64,000 nucleotides of DNA, from NCBI RefSeq assembly GCF_900129315.1, contig NZ_FQUS01000003.1, positions 248,001 through 312,000 on the forward strand, given 5' to 3'. Made by a program: the position numbers and the translations under genes. Below the pieces are notes generated by a model. It searched no databases and was not told the DNA's origin. It worked only from the letters and a program-made list of their open reading frames with translations. Source of the DNA: Fodinibius roseus (GTDB lineage Bacteria > Bacteroidota > Rhodothermia > Balneolales > Balneolaceae). Positions 26,106 to 34,597 of the stretch are shown here, piece by piece (within the stretch, counting starts at the first letter, position 1; every line of letters starts with the position of its first letter).

Positions 26106-26141
26106 ATCCACAGCGCGGGTCTTCATTCCCGCGCTGTGGAT
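26106..26141 (-). terminator. Strong 14-bp perfect hairpin after the polycationic protein gene
   Basis: ATCCACAGCGCGGG (26106-26119) and CCCGCGCTGTGGAT (26128-26141) are exact reverse complements around an 8-base loop. It is in the 400-bp gap between ypdA and the polycationic protein gene, both on the minus strand. The T-run after it is short (TTTG), so termination is likely but not certain. The other 350 bp of the gap show nothing I can name. Confidence 0.6.
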
Positions 26142-26360
26142 AAAAGTGATAGAATCCTTTGAAAACCGATTTATTGGCCTACCTCTGCATGTTGCGTATT
26201 CAACATCCTTACATATGGTATTTATATGTTGTGATTTTGAATGCGCTCAGGCTGTGATACTGACTGAAAATCCTGGTTTATCAGGGCTCCTTACAGTTTA
26301 CTTACTTAGGCGTGGTGTTGTAGGTTGAGCTGGTTTGGTTAGCCGGCTAAAGCGTTGCCG

Positions 26361-27377
26361 CTAATTACCCCGGCCCCGACTCCTTCCTCCCCCTTTCTTT
26401 TTTTGGCTCTTCCTGCTGCGTTTAACAGCCCCGCGGTTTTTTTGACGTTTCTGGGCCCTGCGGACCGAACGCTGGCGCGGGCTTCTGTTTTTGCTGCCGG
26501 AGCGCACGGCCTTGCGCCGCTTCCGCTTGCCGCTTCTTTTTACCCGGGCCGGTCGGGTGGATTTAGGGCCGCGGTTTTGCCTGACCCGGGACCGTTTGTT
26601 GATATGCCGGGCTGAACGGGCTTTTCGGGGAGCGCTTCCGACAGACTGCCCGCGGCGTTTTCGCTGTACGGAATGAGAACGGGTTCTCCTCTTCCGGGGC
26701 TGCCGTACCCTTTCTCTTGCTTTCCTTTTGTCAATCGTGGAAGCCCGGCGTATTTTCCCGGACCGGTAATTGTTCCGCCCTTTTTGCTTTCGGTAGCGGG
26801 AACGCGATTTTCGCGCATTTTTCCGTAAGCGTTTGACGCGTTTTTTATACCTTTTTTCTATATGCGCATAATGCTTCCTTTTATGCATGCGTGCGCGGTA
26901 ATGCCTGACTTTCGGGTGGACCCGGTGGATCCATCGATCGGGAAGCCGGTGCCTGGGAGCCTGCAGAAAAGCGAATGTCAGTCCATCCAGCCATATTTGC
27001 ACCGAATAGTAGGGAGAATGATAATCGTCGTAGATAAACCGGTGTCGGTGATACCAGCTGCGGCCCCGCAGACGGATTAACAACTCGCGATCCCTGTACC
27101 CGTCACGATAACCGGCTTCATAGATATCGATATCGCGGACCAGCTCATAAAACCGGTAGTCGTTATAATAGGCGTCGTTAACCCCGTCCATATACCCTTT
27201 CAGGTAGGCGGATTGGTAGGAATCCCGGTAATAACTGTGTGAGTTGCCTAAATTGAGCTGAAAATGGACAAAGGGTTTAAACGATTGATAGCTTAATTCG
27301 ATATACGTGGATTGAGCGTCCGTCGGCACGTTGAACAATCCGACCATGAGCGTAGTAACAAATAGTCTTCTAATCAT
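26361..27377 (-). CDS. Secreted protein with long Arg/Lys-rich tail
   Basis: 338 residues. A signal peptide (residues 1 to about 21, ending NVPTDAQ) is followed by a Tyr/Asp-rich segment at about 40-130 with repeated YRD, DGY and RDGYRDRE elements. From about residue 142 to the end the protein is almost only Arg, Lys, Ser, Gly and Gln, with no acidic stretches, so it is strongly cationic and probably disordered. Acidic proteins dominate the rest of the window, so this is an outlier. I do not recognise the family. Binding to DNA, extracellular polysaccharide or lipopolysaccharide is possible, but nothing here decides it. The other strand has open frames in the same stretch, but they lack family features. 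Confidence 0.75.
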   Translation of the reverse strand: MIRRLFVTTLMVGLFNVPTDAQSTYIELSYQSFKPFVHFQLNLGNSHSYYRDSYQSAYLKGYMDGVNDAYYNDYRFYELVRDIDIYEAGYRDGYRDRELLIRLRGRSWYHRHRFIYDDYHSPYYSVQIWLDGLTFAFLQAPRHRLPDRWIHRVHPKVRHYRARMHKRKHYAHIEKRYKKRVKRLRKNARKSRSRYRKQKGRNNYRSGKIRRASTIDKRKARERVRQPRKRRTRSHSVQRKRRGQSVGSAPRKARSARHINKRSRVRQNRGPKSTRPARVKRSGKRKRRKAVRSGSKNRSPRQRSVRRAQKRQKNRGAVKRSRKSQKKKGGGRSRGRGN

Positions 27378-27507
27378 AACAACCTCCTGCTTGGGTCTGG
27401 TTAAACGATGTTGTTTATTGATATCAACTATTTACCGGCTCACCAATAGCATGATGATGTTAAATTTGATCCCCCCTGGTTTTGATATAATATCAGAAAT
27501 CGTTTTC

Positions 27508-28803
27508 TTACCTTAAATTTTGTAGACAATCGGCGTGTTCTCGACCATCATTGGCATTTTTTTCCCACCGTTTCCATATCTTGGAACAAATATCAAGATT
27601 CCCGTCACCATCTACGTCGCCGACAAGAGCATCATGACCGCCGAGCCGCCCATCAAAAATAACTCTCTCAATAAACGTTGGTTCTTTTTCATTGCCAACG
27701 TTTTCCCAGATAAACCATCGTGGCGGAGCCCCCTCGGGTAAAATAGTTGGGTCTTCCTGCTCAACTGCAAATATATCCAGAAGTCCGTCTCCATTGAAAT
27801 CCGCTATTTGCAGCGAATGGAATGAGCCTCGTTTACCAGATGCCTTCTGAGGAAGGAAGTGTGTTTCAAATACAGGTGGCTGTCCTCCTTTGTTTTCCAG
27901 CCATGCCCCCCGGGAGCCTTGTTGGTCGCCATCAACCATCACAATATCACTGCGTCCATCATCATTCAGGTCTGCAATCCAGCTTCGACCAGAAAGACCC
28001 CAGGGGCCCCGCTTACTCGCAAATGACAAGCTGTGAGACTCCCATTCCCTGCCTTCATTTATATTCTCCAGCCATCGATCAGGCAGCACGATATCTGCAT
28101 ATCCATCATCATTCAGATCTCCGACCCCATTGGGGGCAATCCCTCCATGAATATCATCATGGTCATTCAGGACCTCCAATGTGACGGTGGTCCGCGGCCA
28201 ATCTTCATTTTGACCTGGATTTTCCGGAATATCGTACCAAAAAAGTCCCACCTCATCTCCGGTTACGACCATCTCTTTACTCCCGTCTCCGTCAACATCA
28301 GATGCTACAATATCATGGATTTCTGAAGTAATTCTCGAGTCATATTGGTATAATTCAAAGTGATTTTTGCGTGGGTTTTGGGAATTACGGTACCAATAAC
28401 CTCCGGTCACTATGTCTTCCCATCCATCTCCGTCCACATCAAATGACGTAGCGCCGAGCGTCCGATTCGGTAACACGCCAACGGTGTGACGCGACCAATG
28501 ATCCCATCCCTTGTGTTCAAACCAATAGATACTGTCTTCGCGAACGCCAAATGAAAAATCTAAATCTCCATCCTGGTCGAAGTCAGCCATTGAAGGCGTA
28601 CCGTATCCCCACGTCTTCTCTTCGCCCGTTGGCATTTCGGTGGTTACAAAATGATGTTGGAACATTTGGGCAGATATTTTTTCTCTACTAACGTCAGAGG
28701 AACACCCTGTAAAAGTCCACATTATAACCACGAATAAGAAGGGCAAATAATGGGTTGGAAGATAAAAAACGCTTTGCTTCCTCAGTGAAGGAATTTTTTT
28801 CAT
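27508..28803 (-). CDS. FG-GAP/VCBS repeat lipoprotein
   Basis: 431 residues from the ATG at 28803. An in-frame ATG six codons upstream is possible, but the charged N-region MKKIPSLRK suits a signal peptide. A lipobox-like WTFTGC puts the lipid-modified cysteine near residue 34. The rest is a beta propeller of FG-GAP/VCBS repeats with calcium-loop motifs such as ADFDQDGDLDFSFG, FDVDGDGWEDIVTG and GDLNDDGYADIVLPD, at least six in all. Such proteins are surface or periplasmic, and the substrate or partner is unknown. It is transcribed alone and ends 130 bp before the start region of the polycationic protein gene. Confidence 0.85.
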   Translation of the reverse strand: MKKIPSLRKQSVFYLPTHYLPFLFVVIMWTFTGCSSDVSREKISAQMFQHHFVTTEMPTGEEKTWGYGTPSMADFDQDGDLDFSFGVREDSIYWFEHKGWDHWSRHTVGVLPNRTLGATSFDVDGDGWEDIVTGGYWYRNSQNPRKNHFELYQYDSRITSEIHDIVASDVDGDGSKEMVVTGDEVGLFWYDIPENPGQNEDWPRTTVTLEVLNDHDDIHGGIAPNGVGDLNDDGYADIVLPDRWLENINEGREWESHSLSFASKRGPWGLSGRSWIADLNDDGRSDIVMVDGDQQGSRGAWLENKGGQPPVFETHFLPQKASGKRGSFHSLQIADFNGDGLLDIFAVEQEDPTILPEGAPPRWFIWENVGNEKEPTFIERVIFDGRLGGHDALVGDVDGDGNLDICSKIWKRWEKNANDGREHADCLQNLR

Positions 28804-28996
28804 AATTCTGATAGTAAACATTTATAAATTCCTGGCAAGATCCTCCTTAAATTATGTGAAATGTTATTATAATAAGGATAGAATCTTTGCAGCCTTCGAT
28901 ATTTTAAGCAAATATACTATTAATGGGAGGCTTTGAAAAACCTTAATGTTGTTCTTTAGTTCGTCTTTTTTATGATAGTGAACTTACTACATTGCG

Positions 28997-29191
28997 ATGA
29001 CAGCAATTGCCCTGCTTATTTTTAATGATACTATTCTCGGGCTGGTGGCCAGCGTGCAGATGTGGTTCAATGATATGGTGAGGGTGGGCGACCGGGTGGA
29101 GATGCGCAAGGACCTCAAAAAATACCACCTGCTCAAAGAGGAGAAATCAAACTTATCAACCGGTTTGCTTTACAAAAAGAAAAAGCCGTAA
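28997..29191 (+). pseudogene. Fragment of an MscS-family mechanosensitive channel gene
   Basis: A 64-residue open frame. Its first 38 residues (LLIFNDTILGLVASVQ, then NDMVRVGDRVEM) match the pore helix and the start of the beta domain of YbdG-like MscS channels, usually residues about 150-200 of a protein of 350-420. Before and after this stretch there is no channel sequence. The end (KKKKP) is unrelated and simply reads to the first stop. It is a decayed remnant with no sign of function. Confidence 0.7.
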
Positions 29192-29245
29192 AATGCAAAC
29201 CTATTATGAGTCAACACCTTACGGCTAATATTTCACTTCTTAAAG

Positions 29246-29330
29246 TGCCCTGGACTGGAGTCGAACCAGCACTCCCAAGATGGGAACTGACCCCTCAAGC
29301 CAGCGCGTCTACCAATTCCGCCACCAGGGC
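29246..29330 (-). tRNA. tRNA-Leu (anticodon GAG)
   Basis: On the minus strand the acceptor GCCCTGG pairs with CCAGGGC. The anticodon stem CTGGC/GTCAG surrounds TTGAGGG, with GAG as anticodon. A long variable arm (TTCCCATCTTGGGA) marks a class II tRNA. The discriminator is A, and CCA is not encoded. Confidence 0.95.
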
Positions 29331-29356
29331 AACGAAGGGATCTGATTTCAAGACCC

Positions 29357-29388
29357 CTAATATAAATGATTAGCATTTAAATCCCAAT
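29357..29388 (-). promoter_or_regulatory. Likely promoter of tRNA-Leu
   Basis: On the minus strand ATTG (29388-29385) and TATATTAG (29364-29357) are separated by 20 bp. This resembles the TTTG and TAnnTTTG elements seen for tRNA-Ala and the SRP RNA, with one mismatch in each box. Confidence 0.45.
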
Positions 29389-29465
29389 ACACAACCTTCA
29401 AATAAATGCCGTCCGGCCCCGTAATCTGATTGGAGTGAAATAAGATCCGGTACCGTATTACTTTA

Positions 29466-30011
29466 TCAGATTTCGGCCAGCTGCTCTTTGATATACTCGT
29501 TCTCCGGATCCATCTTTTGAGCCTGCTCGTAATAGGTGCGGGCTTTGGCTCCCTGTCCGGCGCGCTGCATAAGATCACCCATCAGGATCCAGTTTTCTAC
29601 ATCTTTCGGATTATTTCGGATGCGGTCGAGCAGGTAGCTGATGGCTTCATTGCCCTCATCGCTCATAATCATATAGAGGACGAGATTTCGGTGCGCTGCG
29701 GGCGAGTCATCCAGGTCGATCGCCTTGTCAAAATCGTCCTTGGCTTCATCCAGATTTTCCAGCTGCAGGTGGGCAAAGCCGCGCAGGTTATAATAGCCGC
29801 TTTTTTCTTTTTCACATTTGATGGCTTTATCGAGCGCTTCAATGCTTTTTTCCCACTGGTTGAGCTTCTGAAATACCATCCCTTCCAAATGGTAGCCGTC
29901 GGCCGATTCCGGCTCCATTTTTTGGAGCTGGTAGGAGATATCCAGTGCGTGATCGTAATCACCTTCGTGGAGCAGTGAAAGTCCTTCTTCTAATTGTTCT
30001 TCAAAGTTCAT
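29466..30011 (-). CDS. Tetratricopeptide repeat protein
   Basis: 181 residues, all helical, with about four to five TPR units of 34 residues. Recognisable ones begin near GLSLLHEGDYDHALD, GMVFQKLNQWEKSIEALDKAI, GFAHLQLENLDEAKDDFDKAI and GDLMQRAGQGAKARTYYEQA. There is no signal peptide, so it is cytoplasmic and probably a protein-binding scaffold. It follows the small membrane protein gene by 88 bp and may be the last gene of the dnaA operon. Partner unknown. Confidence 0.88.
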   Translation of the reverse strand: MNFEEQLEEGLSLLHEGDYDHALDISYQLQKMEPESADGYHLEGMVFQKLNQWEKSIEALDKAIKCEKEKSGYYNLRGFAHLQLENLDEAKDDFDKAIDLDDSPAAHRNLVLYMIMSDEGNEAISYLLDRIRNNPKDVENWILMGDLMQRAGQGAKARTYYEQAQKMDPENEYIKEQLAEI

Positions 30012-30099
30012 GCGAAATAGCTGCTTTCAAGTTAAATGTAGTTATAGCTGTTTCCGTTAGAATCAGTTGGTGCACTGCAAGATAAGCAAAGTTAAGGCG

Positions 30100-30366
30100 T
30101 TAATCAGACGATTTGGCAGATGAGGTATCATCTTCGGTGATGTCCTCGTATTCGGCTTCTTCAATCTCTTCAAAACGATCGGCGTCCCGGGTGGGATTCC
30201 GCTGTTGGCGCTGCTGTTGCTGTCCCTGTTGAAACTGGCGAAAAGTCTGGTAGAAAAAACTTTTGCCGTTTTTTGGGTCGCTACCGGATCCGGAGTTTAA
30301 AAAAAGTCGGCTGATAACCTTGATGAGCAGGTACATCAGTACTAAAAATAAAAGTGTGCGTATCAT
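30100..30366 (-). CDS. Small membrane-anchored protein, DUF4834-like
   Basis: 88 residues. One N-terminal hydrophobic segment (MIRTLLFLVLMYLLIKVISRLFL) is followed by a Gln/Arg-rich linker and an acidic tail (EEIEEAEYEDITEDD). The layout, with N-terminal helix, FFYQTFRQF and acidic tail, resembles the DUF4834 family of Bacteroidota, but the match rests on memory of that family. It starts 5 bp after the deoxynucleoside kinase stop and shares its transcript. Function unknown. Confidence 0.75.
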   Translation of the reverse strand: MIRTLLFLVLMYLLIKVISRLFLNSGSGSDPKNGKSFFYQTFRQFQQGQQQQRQQRNPTRDADRFEEIEEAEYEDITEDDTSSAKSSD

Positions 30367-30371
30367 TACGG

Positions 30372-31016
30372 TTAGTCAGGGATAATATGAATATGTGTAT
30401 TAGTGCGTATGGGCTGATCGAAGATCTGTTCTTCTATATAATCTAAGTGTTTTTTATTACTTACGAAATCAATCTCTGATGTGTTAATGATCATGAGTGG
30501 TGATTTATTGTAATGGTAGAAGAAATGGTTGTATGATTCGCTCAATTCTTCCAGGTAGGTTCGGGTAATATTGCGTTCGTAGTCGCGGTCGCGCTGGCGG
30601 ATATTTTCCATCAGGCGATCGACGGACGATTGCAGGTAGATAACCAGGTCGGGTTTGGCCGATATGCCGGTCATAATATCAAAGATAGAATCGTAAAGGG
30701 CCAGCTCATCGTCTTCGAGGTTCAGCCGGGCAAAGATACGATCTTTTTCAAAGATATAATCGGAAATCGTCATCTGGTGAAACAGGTCTTTGCTCAGCAT
30801 ATCCTGCTGTTGCTTAAAACGGCTGGCCAAAAAGGCCATCTGGGTAGGGAAGGCGTAACGTTCACGATCTTCATAAAATTTGGGCAGGAAAGGATTGTCT
30901 TTGAACTGTTCCAACACCAGGCGGGCACTGTTCCGCTCGGACAACAGCTTGGCCAGGGAGGTTTTACCGGCGCCGATAACACCTTCAATTGCAATAAATT
31001 CGAATTGGTTCGCCAT
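30372..31016 (-). CDS. Deoxynucleoside kinase (deoxyadenosine/deoxyguanosine type)
   Basis: 214 residues. The P-loop GVIGAGKTS is at about residues 13-21, FYEDRERYAFPTQMAFLASR carries the substrate-site residues at about 47-66, and RDRDYERNITRTYLEEL forms the arginine-rich lid at about 140. This is the dNK/dGK family, which phosphorylates deoxynucleosides with ATP for dNTP salvage. Which base is used cannot be read with confidence. It lies 6 bp after folK in the dnaA operon, a frequent neighbour in this phylum. Confidence 0.9.
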   Translation of the reverse strand: MANQFEFIAIEGVIGAGKTSLAKLLSERNSARLVLEQFKDNPFLPKFYEDRERYAFPTQMAFLASRFKQQQDMLSKDLFHQMTISDYIFEKDRIFARLNLEDDELALYDSIFDIMTGISAKPDLVIYLQSSVDRLMENIRQRDRDYERNITRTYLEELSESYNHFFYHYNKSPLMIINTSEIDFVSNKKHLDYIEEQIFDQPIRTNTHIHIIPD

Positions 31017-31022
31017 ATCTGT

Positions 31023-31511
31023 TTACCAACGTAAATCCGTTTTTTTAATTCGCATATCGGGGGCTTCCGCAAGAAGTTCATCCATCGAACGGCCGGTCTT
31101 CGGATCCTTCCATCGGGGCAGGATTTCCCGAAGCGGTTCCAGTACAAATAAACGCTTATGGTATTCCGGGTGGGGAATAATAAGGCTATCCGTTTGAATC
31201 ACCAAGTCACTGTAGGAAATAATATCCAGGTCGATGGTGCGGGCGCTCCAGCGGGGATGCCCGGGCGATCGCCCGTGTTCGGCTTCAAATGTTTTGAATG
31301 TTTTAATGAGTGATACGGGTTCGGCATCGGTGGTCAGCGCGGCGACCGCGTTATAAAAGTCGCGGGTGGCGGGACCAATGGGCTCGGTGATGTAGATGGA
31401 AGAGGCGGTGAGGGTTGTTTCGGAAAGATCACGTAAAAAGGTTCTGGCATCCGAGAGGTGCTGTCGGCGATCGCCCATATTGGAACCAACTGCTACAACG
31501 ACCGTTGCCAT
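31023..31511 (-). CDS. folK: 6-hydroxymethyl-7,8-dihydropterin pyrophosphokinase
   Basis: 162 residues, the usual HPPK length. It begins with [18 protein letters not shown] and has [14 protein letters not shown] in the middle. The catalytic segment [14 protein letters not shown] is followed by [18 protein letters not shown]. It transfers pyrophosphate from ATP to hydroxymethyl-dihydropterin in folate synthesis. It overlaps folB, which supplies its substrate, by 19 bp. Confidence 0.95.
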   Translation of the reverse strand: MATVVVAVGSNMGDRRQHLSDARTFLRDLSETTLTASSIYITEPIGPATRDFYNAVAALTTDAEPVSLIKTFKTFEAEHGRSPGHPRWSARTIDLDIISYSDLVIQTDSLIIPHPEYHKRLFVLEPLREILPRWKDPKTGRSMDELLAEAPDMRIKKTDLRW

Positions 31512-31858
31512 GACATGCGGGTTTCGGAATACGCGGTTTCTACGTCAAGGGGGGGCATAAGTTTTCGGACGGCTACCTGTAGCCGTTCCGCTTCCGGAAA
31601 CGATTCGAAAAGCTGGTCGCCAATACGTTTGGTGAGGGTTTCGATGAGCTTCTGCGAGGGTCCTTCCATCACTTTTTGAACGATGTCCGCCGCTTTTTGG
31701 TAGTCGATGGTGTCTTCAAGGCGGTCACTGTCACCGGCTTGCCGCAGATCAGCCGTGAACGTGAGATCGACTTCAAAGCGATTCCCCTGCCGGCGCTCTT
31801 CCTCATAAAATCCATGATAAGCCTTGAAACAGAGGCTTTTAAGGGTCAGGGTAGCCAT
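31493..31858 (-). CDS. folB: Dihydroneopterin aldolase
   Basis: 121 residues. The FolB fold is recognisable from [21 protein letters not shown] at the start, the strand [19 protein letters not shown], and the catalytic [13 protein letters not shown] helix. It cleaves dihydroneopterin to 6-hydroxymethyl-dihydropterin and glycolaldehyde. It starts 6 bp after dnaA and overlaps folK, so replication initiation and folate genes share a transcript. Confidence 0.94.
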   Translation of the reverse strand: MATLTLKSLCFKAYHGFYEEERRQGNRFEVDLTFTADLRQAGDSDRLEDTIDYQKAADIVQKVMEGPSQKLIETLTKRIGDQLFESFPEAERLQVAVRKLMPPLDVETAYSETRMSWQRSL

Positions 31859-31864
31859 AAGTGA

Positions 31865-33316
31865 TTAAAGGGTGGCCATTTCGATTTTTTGGTACAGTTC
31901 ATCGACCATTCGTTTATGCTTGGCCGTGGTTTGCATGCGTTCTTCCACCGTAGAGATCGCATGGATTACCGTTGAGTGATCGCGTCCCCCGAAATGAAGG
32001 CCGATGGTTTTGAGGCTGGAGTCGGTAAACTGCTTGGAAAGATACATGGCTATCTGCCGGGCCTCGACGATTTCCTGTTTTCGTGTCTTTTCGCGGACTT
32101 TATTGGTATCGATGCCGAAATAATCGCACACGTAGTTTTGAATCTGCTCAATAGAGATCGAGGTGTGTGATTCCTTGATCATGTCCTTCAGTACCTGCTT
32201 GGCCATCTGGGGCTCTATTTCATCCACATGCTGCAGCGATGCAAACGCCAGCAGCTTGATGATCGCGCCTTCGAGGTCGCGTACATTTGATTTGAAGTTG
32301 TGTGCGATAAATTCAAGCACATCCGGCGAGAGCTCGATGCCGTTGTCATTTGCTTTCCGCTCCAGGATAGCGTACCGGGTTTCATATTCGGGGATCTGCA
32401 GGTCGGCGCTGAGTCCCCAGCTGAATCGGGAGATCAGCCGTTCTTCGATATCGGGAATTTCCCGCGGAGCGCGGTCGCTGCTCAGTACGATCTGCTTTCC
32501 GTCCTGGTGCAGGGCGTTAAAGATATGAAAGAACTCTTCCTGCGTCTTCTCTTTACCGCTGAAAAATTGGATATCATCCACGATTAATACGTCAATCTGC
32601 CGGTAGAACATCGTAAATTCACTGGCGCGATTGTTACGGATGGCCTGTACGAACTCATTCGTGAAACTTTCCGAAGAGATATACAGGACCGCCAGTTCGT
32701 TGCCGTATTCCTGCTTGGCCTTGTTGCCGATACTCTGGATCAGGTGCGTTTTGCCCAGCCCCGTGCCGCCATAGATAAAGAAAGGATTGAAGGAGTTGCT
32801 CCCCGGATTCTCGGCAATGGCCATCGCAGCAGAGCGGGCGAGGCGGTTACAGTCGCCTTCAATGTATCGGTCAAAAACGTAATTGTTGTTGAGGTTAGAA
32901 TCGATTTTGGCTTTCCGTATGCCGGGAATGACAAAGGGATTCTCGATCTTGCCCGGACTGTATTCGGAATAGCCGCTCATATTTTCATTTTGGTTACTGT
33001 CCGGAGGCATGGGACGCTGGGGAAGACGCACCGACCGGTTGTTGGTTTCATTATCAGATTTTTCCAGTACTACCGAGTATTCCAGCTTGCCATTTTCACC
33101 CAATACTTTGGCCAGTGTTGACCGCAACATCCCGTAATAATGCTCTTCCAGCCATTCGTACCAAAATTGGCTGGGAACTTCGATGGTTAGAGTGTTATCT
33201 TCAAGTTTAACGGGATCAATAGGTTCAAACCATGACTTATACTTTTGATAGCTGATATTATCTTGAATGATATCCAGGCACTGCTCCCAGGCAGCTTCGG
33301 CAGAAAGTGTACTCAA
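31865..33316 (-). CDS. dnaA: Chromosomal replication initiator protein DnaA
   Basis: 483 residues with all four DnaA domains. Domain I runs to about 80 (AAWEQCLDIIQDNISYQKYKSWF). A short linker, domain II, reaches to about 140. The AAA+ domain III has Walker A GGTGLGKTH at 183-191 and Walker B VLIVDDIQF near 243-251. The C-terminal helix-turn-helix, domain IV, ends in the signature GGRDHSTVIHA near 445-455. It binds TTATCCACA boxes and opens oriC. Three such boxes lie in the 396 bp upstream of its own start, so autoregulation is expected. Confidence 0.98.
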   Translation of the reverse strand: MSTLSAEAAWEQCLDIIQDNISYQKYKSWFEPIDPVKLEDNTLTIEVPSQFWYEWLEEHYYGMLRSTLAKVLGENGKLEYSVVLEKSDNETNNRSVRLPQRPMPPDSNQNENMSGYSEYSPGKIENPFVIPGIRKAKIDSNLNNNYVFDRYIEGDCNRLARSAAMAIAENPGSNSFNPFFIYGGTGLGKTHLIQSIGNKAKQEYGNELAVLYISSESFTNEFVQAIRNNRASEFTMFYRQIDVLIVDDIQFFSGKEKTQEEFFHIFNALHQDGKQIVLSSDRAPREIPDIEERLISRFSWGLSADLQIPEYETRYAILERKANDNGIELSPDVLEFIAHNFKSNVRDLEGAIIKLLAFASLQHVDEIEPQMAKQVLKDMIKESHTSISIEQIQNYVCDYFGIDTNKVREKTRKQEIVEARQIAMYLSKQFTDSSLKTIGLHFGGRDHSTVIHAISTVEERMQTTAKHKRMVDELYQKIEMATL

Positions 33317-33712
33317 CGTCCCAAGACCTCCAAAAAAATTAATGTGTTTCTGTGCAAATAAACCCTGTAGTTATCCACACATCCTGAGTGCTGTCACTAA
33401 TTAGGGTGAAACGAAGATGGCAATTTCACAGACAGATGTCAAAAAAATATCATCGTGTTTTACAAAAGTTATCCACATTACTCTAAACAGTGTAAAGCTA
33501 TGAGTAGCAATGATTTAAATATTTAACAGCTTTTCTATCAAAAATGACTTGACAACGCTTAATACAACGCTAACATTGATTTTTCCTTTAGTTAACATGG
33601 AAATACGGTGATTAAAAAAGTTTTCAACAAGTTATCCACACTAAAATGTGGATTGGTAATTTGCCGTGAAAATATACCGGAGCTGAAGAGTAAAAACGAT
33701 ATAAATCAGCCC
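33317..33712. other. oriC: Probable replication origin (oriC) with three exact DnaA boxes
   Basis: Exact TTATCCACA boxes, all in the same orientation, lie at 33371-33379, 33469-33477 and 33632-33640. A weaker TTTTCAACA is at 33621. Between the second and third box the sequence is A+T-rich (33490-33610: ATTTAAATATTTAACAG and flanks) and could be the unwinding element. The gap separates dnaA from prmC, both on the minus strand, with enolase, recF and a dciA-like gene beyond. The dnaA promoter must be in the first part of the gap, probably covered by the first box. Confidence 0.75.
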
Positions 33713-34582
33713 TTATTTAAGGCGGGCGATAAGAAAACGGTCCTTCTTGTCGTAGTCTTTTCGAAGGTCGGTTTTCCAGTCTTTTTGATCAAAAAGCTGC
33801 TGTATTTGCCCGGCAAAAAGGTCATGCAGCTCCAGGTAGAGCGTACCCCCCGGAGACAGGTTCTTTTCAGCAAACCGGAGGATGTTTCCGTACATTTTGT
33901 CCATGTCGTCGGTGAAGAGTGCCCGGTGCGGTTCGTACGTTCGAACTTGCGGTTCCAGTGCCTTTTTTTCCTCCGGTGTTATATAGGGAGGATTCGACAC
34001 AATAATATCCCAGGAGTTGCCCGGGGCAATGGTTTTCGGATCCATGATATCTCCCTCCGAAAAGGAGACATGCACCTCATTTTGTTTCGCGTTACTCCGT
34101 GCTGTTTCCAGAGCTTTGACCGAAATATCTACGGCGGACAGCTGCCATGCCGGTCGCTCCATCTTGAGAGCGATGGGGATGCAACCGGAACCGGTACCGA
34201 TATCTAACACGGAAAGGGAGTGATCCTCTGCTTCGTCATGGCGATTGAGGATGATCTCGACGAGTTGTTCGGTTTCAAGACGCGGGATAAGGACATCGGA
34301 ATTCACCGAGATACGAGCATTGACAAAATCCGAGAAGCCGATGATGTATTGCAACGGTTCGTGTTTGGCGCGTCGCTTGACCATGGGACGCAGTTCCCCC
34401 AGCTCTGCCGGTGATAGCGGTCGGTCGTACTTGAGATAGAGGTCCAGTCGCTTCGTGTTGAGCGTCTCAGCCAACAGCCATTCAATGCTGTGCCTCGGAT
34501 CGGGAATTTCTTTTTCTTTAAAATAATCAGTAGCCCATTCCAACATGGAAAGGACCGTCCATTCCTTCACCTTGCTGCTCAT
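33713..34582 (-). CDS. prmC: Release factor glutamine N5-methyltransferase
   Basis: 289 residues. An N-terminal helical domain (to about 100, with EWLLAETLNTKRLDLYL and RRAKHEPLQYIIG) is followed by a Rossmann methyltransferase domain. The SAM site LDIGTGSGCIPIALK is at about 125 and the catalytic NPPY motif (IIVSNPPYI) at about 190. It methylates the glutamine of the GGQ motif in RF1 and RF2. It follows the 131-residue gene by 15 bp, so the two are probably cotranscribed toward oriC. Confidence 0.95.
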   Translation of the reverse strand: MSSKVKEWTVLSMLEWATDYFKEKEIPDPRHSIEWLLAETLNTKRLDLYLKYDRPLSPAELGELRPMVKRRAKHEPLQYIIGFSDFVNARISVNSDVLIPRLETEQLVEIILNRHDEAEDHSLSVLDIGTGSGCIPIALKMERPAWQLSAVDISVKALETARSNAKQNEVHVSFSEGDIMDPKTIAPGNSWDIIVSNPPYITPEEKKALEPQVRTYEPHRALFTDDMDKMYGNILRFAEKNLSPGGTLYLELHDLFAGQIQQLFDQKDWKTDLRKDYDKKDRFLIARLK

Positions 34583-34597
34583 TTGTGAGTATAAGCG

